Positions 59,247 through 64,000 of a DNA stretch of 64,000 nt are shown here, one piece after another (positions within the stretch are counted from its first letter, which is position 1; every line of letters starts with the position of its first letter). Below the pieces are notes generated by a model. The model did not search any database. It saw only the letters and a list, made by a program, of their open reading frames with translations, and was not told the origin of the DNA. The DNA is from AA29 sp041481445 (GTDB lineage Bacteria; Acidobacteriota; Vicinamibacteria; Fen-336), in NCBI GenBank assembly GCA_041481445.1, contig JBGPBV010000007.1:19370-83369 (forward strand), read 5' to 3'. A program made the position numbers and the translations under genes.

Positions 59247-59909
59247 ATGGAGCCCCGACGCTCGGACGTGCAGGCCCACTACTGGGTCGACGGAATCACG
59301 TACCGGCCGGCGGACCACCCGGTCACGGTCGCCTACGCCGAGCCCAAGTGCCGCCTCATCGAGCGCTACAGCGGGCTGCCCGCGGGGGCCACCGTGCTCG
59401 ACGTGGGCACGGGCAACGGCACCCTCTACCACGCGCTGGCCAAGCGCTACCGGTGCCACGGCATCGACGCCTCCGCGCACCTCCTGTCGCGGCACTGCGA
59501 CCCCGGGCACGTCGCCCTCGCCGATGCCTGCCGGCTGCCCCTCGGCGACGCGAGCGTCGACATGGCGGTGGAGAGCTGCGTCCTCCATCACGTGCCGGAG
59601 CCGCGGGCGATGGTGGCGGAGATGGCGCGGGTGGCGCGCAAGGCGATCTGCCTGATCGAGCCGAACGTGCTCAATCCCCCGTCGTTCGTCTTCCATGCCC
59701 TCGTGCCCGAGGAGCGGGGCGCCCTCCGCCTCCGGCGGCGGGCCCTCGTGGAGGCCGTCTCCTCCTCCTTCCGGGTGGTGTTCGCGCGCGCGGTCGGCCT
59801 CGTCTTCCCGAACAAGACCCCCGCCTGGCTTCTCCCCGTGCTGCGCCCGTTCGACCGCCCGTGGCCCCTCGGCAACGTCAACATGGTCATCGCCGTGCGG
59901 CGAGAGTGA
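59247..59909 (+). CDS. SAM-dependent class I methyltransferase
   Basis: A 220-residue methyltransferase. Motif I is TVLDVGTGNGTLYHAL near residue 50, the acidic loop CHGIDASAHLL follows, then ADACRLPLGDASVDMAVESCVLHHVPEP in parts (motif II, Methyltransf_11 type). Substrate unknown; the context suggests a sugar or lipid intermediate of the polymer. Divergent from the GT4 gene; a -10-like TATCCT ends 13 bases before the ATG. It opens the four-gene plus-strand operon. Confidence 0.82.
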   Translation: MEPRRSDVQAHYWVDGITYRPADHPVTVAYAEPKCRLIERYSGLPAGATVLDVGTGNGTLYHALAKRYRCHGIDASAHLLSRHCDPGHVALADACRLPLGDASVDMAVESCVLHHVPEPRAMVAEMARVARKAICLIEPNVLNPPSFVFHALVPEERGALRLRRRALVEAVSSSFRVVFARAVGLVFPNKTPAWLLPVLRPFDRPWPLGNVNMVIAVRRE

Positions 59910-59916
59910 CGCGGCC

Positions 59917-60630
59917 GTGAACGGAGTGATCGTGATCCCCGCGCACGACGAGGAGCCCAGCCTGGGCACGGTGCTGGACCAGGTGGCGGCGGTCGCCCTC
60001 GGCCTTCCGGTGGTGGTCGTGGACGACGGCTCGAGGGATCGCACGCGCCAGGTGGCGGCGGAGAGGGGCGCCATCGTCGTCTCCCATCCCGTGAACCTGG
60101 GATACCTGCGGGCCGTCCAGACCGGCATGCTGTTCGCGCTGGCCCGCGGCTTCGAGTACTGCTTCACCCTCGACGCGGACGGCCAGCACGATCCGGCGGC
60201 GCTGGTGGCGCTCCGGGACCGCGCGCTGGCTCCGGACCGGCCCGACATCGTGGTGGGCTCCCGGTTCGTGGCCGACACCGACTACGCCGCGCCCCTCTTG
60301 CGCCGCGCGGGCATGACGCTGTTCTCCCTGCTCACGCGATGGGTCACGGGCCAGCGCGTCTACGACACGACCTCGGGTCTCCGCTGCTGGTCGCGGGCGG
60401 CGGTGCGCCTGGCCGTCACCGAGGGCATCGGCGACCTCCACAGCGAGATGATCATGGGCGCCATGCTGCGCGGGCTCAAGGTCGCCGAGGTCCCCATCCG
60501 GGTCCGCCCGCGGGAGCACGGCGTCTCCATGTACGACGCCATCGCCGCCGCCGTCTACCCGTTCAAGACGCTGCTGGCGGCGCTGATCCTGGCCCAGCGT
60601 GCCCGCCGCCGCCCGGCGGAGGAAAGGTAG
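59917..60630 (+). CDS. GT2 family glycosyltransferase, polyprenyl-phosphate type
   Basis: A 237-residue GT-A glycosyltransferase. VIVIPAHDEEPSLGTVLDQV is the N-terminal strand, VVVVDDGSRDRTRQVA the nucleotide motif and FTLDADGQHDPAAL the DxD metal motif, with DTTSGLRCWSRAA and VRPREHGVSMY as in dolichol-phosphate-mannose-synthase-like enzymes. It lacks C-terminal membrane helices, but the next gene is a DUF2304 membrane protein, a frequent partner. It probably charges a lipid carrier for the GT-C enzyme downstream. GTG start. Confidence 0.88.
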   Translation: MNGVIVIPAHDEEPSLGTVLDQVAAVALGLPVVVVDDGSRDRTRQVAAERGAIVVSHPVNLGYLRAVQTGMLFALARGFEYCFTLDADGQHDPAALVALRDRALAPDRPDIVVGSRFVADTDYAAPLLRRAGMTLFSLLTRWVTGQRVYDTTSGLRCWSRAAVRLAVTEGIGDLHSEMIMGAMLRGLKVAEVPIRVRPREHGVSMYDAIAAAVYPFKTLLAALILAQRARRRPAEER

Positions 60631-60636
60631 GACGGC

Positions 60637-61065
60637 ATGCCCGACCCCGCTCTCGGGACGCTCTTCACCACCCACGGCCGCATCACCACCGGCCTGGTCG
60701 CCCTGCTCGGCGCCGTGCAGGTCTACCGGTGGGTCGCCCGCCGCAAGTTCGGGGTCGGCTACGGCCTGGTCTGGCTGGCCACGTGCCTGGGCATCCTCCT
60801 CGTGGCCGCCGTGCCGTCGCTCCTCCTCGGCCTCGGCCGCCTCGCCGGGTCGCGCGAGCCGGAAGGCGCCCTGAGGCTGGCCGGGTTCCTCTTCATCGCC
60901 GCCATCCTGCTCTACCTCTCCCTCAAGGCCTCCGCCCTCGAGGACAAGCTGGAGCGGCTGGTCCAGGCCACCGCGCTGCGCGAGGCGCTGGCCGAGTCGG
61001 CCCGCCGTCCGCCCCTCCCCGAAGGTGGAACGGGCGCCGCCGACGGAGCGAAACCGCGGTCTTGA
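60637..61065 (+). CDS. DUF2304 membrane protein
   Basis: A 142-residue protein with helices at about 17-30, 42-65 and 82-97, then a short coiled coil SLKASALEDKLERLVQATALRE, the family hallmark, and a polar tail. DUF2304 genes commonly sit next to GT2 polyprenyl-phosphate transferases and may anchor or regulate them. Six bases from the GT2 stop; its own stop overlaps the next TTG (TTGA). Confidence 0.82.
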   Translation: MPDPALGTLFTTHGRITTGLVALLGAVQVYRWVARRKFGVGYGLVWLATCLGILLVAAVPSLLLGLGRLAGSREPEGALRLAGFLFIAAILLYLSLKASALEDKLERLVQATALREALAESARRPPLPEGGTGAADGAKPRS

Positions 61066-63035
61066 CGATCGCGCCGGCGCGGCGAGGGGCCGTCCTCTTC
61101 GGCGTCGCCCTGCTCGTGCGGCTCTGTTACGTCACGTTCTACCCGCCGCTTCCCCTGGCCGCGGATGCCCGGGACTACGACGTGCTGGCCACGAACATTC
61201 GTACGGGACGGGGATTCGTGGACGAGGCCGGCCGGCCGGAGTCGTTGCGGGCTCCGCTCTATCCCTACGTGGTGGCCGCGATCGAATGCCTGCCCGGCGC
61301 CGGCCCGGCGACGGTTCGCACCGTGCAGGCCCTCCTCGGCGCCGTCGTCCCGCTGCTCACGTTCTCGCTGGCCCGCCGGCCGTTCGGCGAGCGGGTGGCC
61401 TGGATCGCGGCGGCGGCGGCCGCGGTGTACCCGGCCCTGGTCGCCTACTGCGGGCTCCTGCTCACGGAGACGCTGGCCACCGTGCTCGCCCTTCTGATCG
61501 CGCTCACGACGTCCGCCCTGTGGCGCGAGCGCACTCTTCCGCGGACGTTGGTGGCGGGCGCGATCCTGGGTCTGGCCGTCCTGTGCCGCGCGGAGTGGAT
61601 CACCGTCGCCCTCGCTTTCATGGCCCTGTTCGCGCTCGTCCCCTCTCGCCCGTCGCCGGGGCCTCCCTGGACGCGGCTCGACCTTGCCACGCCGGTCCTC
61701 CTCGTCCTGACCCTCGCCGCGGTGCTCTCTCCGTGGATGGTGCGCAACCACCGCGTCCTGGGAGGCGTGGTGCCGGTGACCACGGACGGCTGGCGGACGC
61801 TGTGGATCGCGACCTATCCCGAGGGCTGGCTGGAGTGGAAGCGCGAGGAGCCGCTCCTCTCGATCGAAGGCCCGCCGGACACGCCGCCCCTGGAGCGGGC
61901 GCGCCGGTTCCGGGCGGCCGCGCTCGCCAACCTGCGCCAGGCGCCTCTGGCCTACGTGCGGATGTGCACGCGGCGTGTCGTGCTCCTCTGGATCGGCGGG
62001 CATGGCAACGCGATCGCCGGGCTGGAGGGGTCGACCCGGAGCAGCCGCGGCGCGGTCCTGGCGGTCAAGGTCGCGCTCCTCGCCCTCAACACGTCGGTGG
62101 TGCTGCTGGGACTGGCCGGCCTCGTGATGAGCCGCGCGCGATGGCGCGAGCGGGCCCCGCTCATGACCTGCATCCTCGTCCCCGCCGCCACGTACGTCCT
62201 CCTCTTCGCGGTCCCGCGCTACCACGTGCCGCTGCTTCCGCTCCTGTTTCCGTTCGCAGTGGAGGCGCTCCTCGCCGGGAGAACGCCGGGCGAGCGCGCG
62301 CGGGCGTTCCATGCCGCCGACGTGCGCGTCACCGACCGTCTCCTGTCGCGCACTCCGCTCCACCCCGCGTTCTGGGTCTACCGCCGGATCCGGGGCGCGG
62401 TGGCGGCGGCGGCACGGGCGCACGGCCGGGGCGTCCTGCTCGACGTCGGCTGCGGCGCCAAGCCGTACGAGGACGCCTTCGCCGGACGGGTGAGCCGCCA
62501 CGTCGGCCTCGAGCCGTCGCCCTCCGCCGGGTACGCGGGCAACCGCGCGGACCTGGCCGCGGACGCGGCCGCTCTCCCCTTCACCGCCGCCAGCTGCGAC
62601 ACGGTGCTGTGCACGGAGGTGCTGGAGCACGTCCGGAAGCCGGCCGCGGTGGTGGCGGAGATCGCGCGGGTGCTCCGGCCGGGCGGCGTCGCCATCGTGA
62701 CGGTCCCCTTCGTCTATCCGGTCCACGACCGGCACGACTACCAGCGGTTCACCGCCGCCGGTCTGCGCGAGCTGTTCGAGGGCGAGGGCTTCGAGGTGGT
62801 GGAGGTCCGGCCGCTGTCGTATCCCGCGATGACGCTGGCGATCATGGCCGCCCTGGTGGTGCACGACCTCCTTTTCGTGAGGAACCGGTACGGTTATGCC
62901 TTGAGCCTCCCGCTACGGCCGGCGCTCTGGGCCGTGGTGGCCGCGCTCAACCTGGCCGGCCTCCTGGGCGAGCCGCTGTGCCGGGCCACGAGCTTCCCCT
63001 TCGGTCATTCGCTCGTCGCCCGCCGCGCGCCCTGA
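61062..63035 (+). CDS. GT-C glycosyltransferase fused to a methyltransferase domain
   Basis: A 657-residue fusion. Residues 1-400 are a polytopic GT39-like glycosyltransferase: an acidic first loop LAADARDYDVLATNIRTGRGF, several helices, and a periplasmic segment before 300. From about 440 a soluble class I methyltransferase begins, with GVLLDVGCGAKPYEDAF near 456, then DTVLCTEVLEHVRKP and ARVLRPGGVAIVTVPFVYP, the full Methyltransf_11 pattern. The final 50 residues are hydrophobic again. The start is TTG at 61062, overlapping the DUF2304 stop. No stop or frameshift separates the parts. The 3' end overlaps a convergent GT4 by 31 bases. Confidence 0.8.
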   Translation: MTIAPARRGAVLFGVALLVRLCYVTFYPPLPLAADARDYDVLATNIRTGRGFVDEAGRPESLRAPLYPYVVAAIECLPGAGPATVRTVQALLGAVVPLLTFSLARRPFGERVAWIAAAAAAVYPALVAYCGLLLTETLATVLALLIALTTSALWRERTLPRTLVAGAILGLAVLCRAEWITVALAFMALFALVPSRPSPGPPWTRLDLATPVLLVLTLAAVLSPWMVRNHRVLGGVVPVTTDGWRTLWIATYPEGWLEWKREEPLLSIEGPPDTPPLERARRFRAAALANLRQAPLAYVRMCTRRVVLLWIGGHGNAIAGLEGSTRSSRGAVLAVKVALLALNTSVVLLGLAGLVMSRARWRERAPLMTCILVPAATYVLLFAVPRYHVPLLPLLFPFAVEALLAGRTPGERARAFHAADVRVTDRLLSRTPLHPAFWVYRRIRGAVAAAARAHGRGVLLDVGCGAKPYEDAFAGRVSRHVGLEPSPSAGYAGNRADLAADAAALPFTAASCDTVLCTEVLEHVRKPAAVVAEIARVLRPGGVAIVTVPFVYPVHDRHDYQRFTAAGLRELFEGEGFEVVEVRPLSYPAMTLAIMAALVVHDLLFVRNRYGYALSLPLRPALWAVVAALNLAGLLGEPLCRATSFPFGHSLVARRAP

Positions 63036-64000
63036 GCGGCGGCGAGGAGCACGGCCTCGAACCGCCGGGTGGTGGTGACGACGTCGAACCGCTCGCGGAC
63101 CTCCCGGCTCCCCTCCGCGGCCAGGCGGGCCGCGAGCGTCGGGTCCTCCAGCACCTCGGCCAGCCCGCGGGCCAGCGCGTCGGCGTCACCCGGAGGAACG
63201 AGGCGGGCACCCGCGGCGGTCGTGACCTCACGGATCTCCGGGATGTCCGAGGCCACGGCCGGGACCCCGGCCGCGAGCGCCTCGAGCAGAGCGACGGGGA
63301 GGCCCTCGTAGAGGGACGGCAGCGCGAAGACGTCGGCGGCGGCCAGGATCTCGACGACGTCCTCCCGGCGGCCCAGGAGCTGCACCCGCGGCCCGACGCC
63401 GCGCTCGGCCGCCCTGGACTGAAGAGCCGCGGTCAGGCCCCCGGTGCCCACCAGGGCGAGGCGGACGTCGCGCGCGACGAGCGGAGGCCGCGCCAGCGCG
63501 TCGATGAGGAACTCGAGCCCCTTCTGGGGCACGTGGCGCGCGACCGTGACGATGAGGCGGCGGCCCGGCGGGAGGCCGAGGGCGGCCCGAAGCGCGGGCC
63601 GCGCGCGCGCCGCCGCCGCCCGCGCGGCCAGCCCCGCGTGGTCGACGGCGTTGTAGACGACCTCGATGCGCTCGGCGGGAATCCCGAGCGCGGTCCGGTA
63701 GGACGCGCGCACGGCTTCCGACACGGCCAGGTAACGGGTCCGCGTCCATCGTCCCAGGGCGGCGTCGGCGTGCTTGATCAGGCTTCCGCGCCAGCCGGCG
63801 GGCACCTCGTGGGCGCGCGGGTCGTAGGGCATGTTCTGGAGCGTCGACACCACGGGCACCCCGCCTCCCAGGAGCGCGGCGGCCCGCCCGGCGATGTCCG
63901 CGCTCACGAGCTGGGTGTGGACGACGTCCGGCCGCACGCGCCGGATCAGGGCGGCCAGGCGGGCGGTCAGGCTCGGGAGGTCGCGCCGCCCGCGGCCCCC
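63005..64000 (-). CDS. GT4 family glycosyltransferase, 5' end outside window
   Basis: The last 331 codons of a GT-B glycosyltransferase; the frame stays open to the right edge, so the start is beyond 64000. RRDLPSLTARLAALIRRV and RPDVVHTQLVSADIAGRAAAL belong to the acceptor domain, and VTVARHVPQKGLEFLIDAL and LPSLYEGLPVALLEALAAG to the donor domain with the E-x7-E pair. An internal GTG at 63937 is not the true start because family sequence continues upstream of it. Convergent with the GT-C fusion gene. Confidence 0.85.
   Translation of the reverse strand, partial: GGRGRRDLPSLTARLAALIRRVRPDVVHTQLVSADIAGRAAALLGGGVPVVSTLQNMPYDPRAHEVPAGWRGSLIKHADAALGRWTRTRYLAVSEAVRASYRTALGIPAERIEVVYNAVDHAGLAARAAAARARPALRAALGLPPGRRLIVTVARHVPQKGLEFLIDALARPPLVARDVRLALVGTGGLTAALQSRAAERGVGPRVQLLGRREDVVEILAAADVFALPSLYEGLPVALLEALAAGVPAVASDIPEIREVTTAAGARLVPPGDADALARGLAEVLEDPTLAARLAAEGSREVRERFDVVTTTRRFEAVLLAAAQGARRATSE

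Noticed and set aside
1..64000. tRNA, rRNA, CRISPR arrays, insertion sequences or prophage genes
   Set aside because: No cloverleaf with CCA-type ends, spaced repeat array, transposase, integrase or phage structural motif was noticed by reading; a covariance-model scan would be needed to exclude small RNAs.

Overview
The window comes from a very GC-rich Gram-negative (diderm) bacterium. The diderm assignment rests on a FadL-like outer-membrane barrel, a Wza-type export protein, a second exopolysaccharide barrel and MacA/MacB-like export genes. The dcw gene set, with a meso-DAP type MurE and MraZ proteins beginning (M/V)xxG, and the general gene mix fit Acidobacteriota best; this is inference and no rRNA or marker comparison was possible. 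Coding density is extreme: no gap exceeds about 180 bases, most neighbours overlap by 1-4 bases (ATGA, GTGA, TTGA, TGATG), and no tRNA, rRNA, insertion sequence, phage gene or CRISPR array was seen.

Layout. 1-10965: envelope and secreted proteins: a polytopic spermidine-synthase-like protein, two GT-C type membrane glycosyltransferase-like proteins, two SGNH hydrolases, a FadL/OmpP1-like barrel, a degenerate AcpS-like protein and a GH18-like protein. 10987-15396: a MacA/MacB-like export operon with adaptor, two different permeases and an ATPase. 15545-18636: a B12-binding-type radical SAM protein, a coupled small lipoprotein and a membrane-anchored unknown. 18701-19891: an AI-2E/PerM family permease.

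19893-37184 is a division and cell wall (dcw) cluster on the minus strand in the order mraZ2-mraZ1-rsmH-ftsL-ftsI-murE-murF-mraY-murD-ftsW-murG-murC-ftsQ-ftsA-[zinc-ribbon microprotein]-ftsZ. It makes lipid II from UDP-MurNAc and builds the septal ring. murB and ddl are absent. Two unusual points are the paired mraZ genes, each preceded by a triple GTG repeat of exact 10-base period (candidate MraZ boxes), and a 66-residue zinc-ribbon protein translationally coupled to ftsZ.

37303-44733: folC, a TlpA-like thioredoxin with a cysteine-less redoxin partner, an M20D amidohydrolase, a MenC/N-acylamino-acid racemase, an AsnB amidotransferase and a Fur-family regulator. 44886-63035 is an exopolysaccharide locus: WecA-like initiating transferase, Wza, Wzc-type tyrosine kinase, an outer-membrane barrel, a FecR-like protein, several GT4/GT2 glycosyltransferases, an acyltransferase, a YdcF-like protein, a GT-C/polymerase-like protein, a DUF2304 protein and a GT-C plus methyltransferase fusion. 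A further GT4 gene runs off the right edge.

Several genes have -10-like hexamers (TAGACT, TAGAAT, TACAAT) only 6-10 bases before the start codon, which suggests leaderless or very short-leader transcripts.
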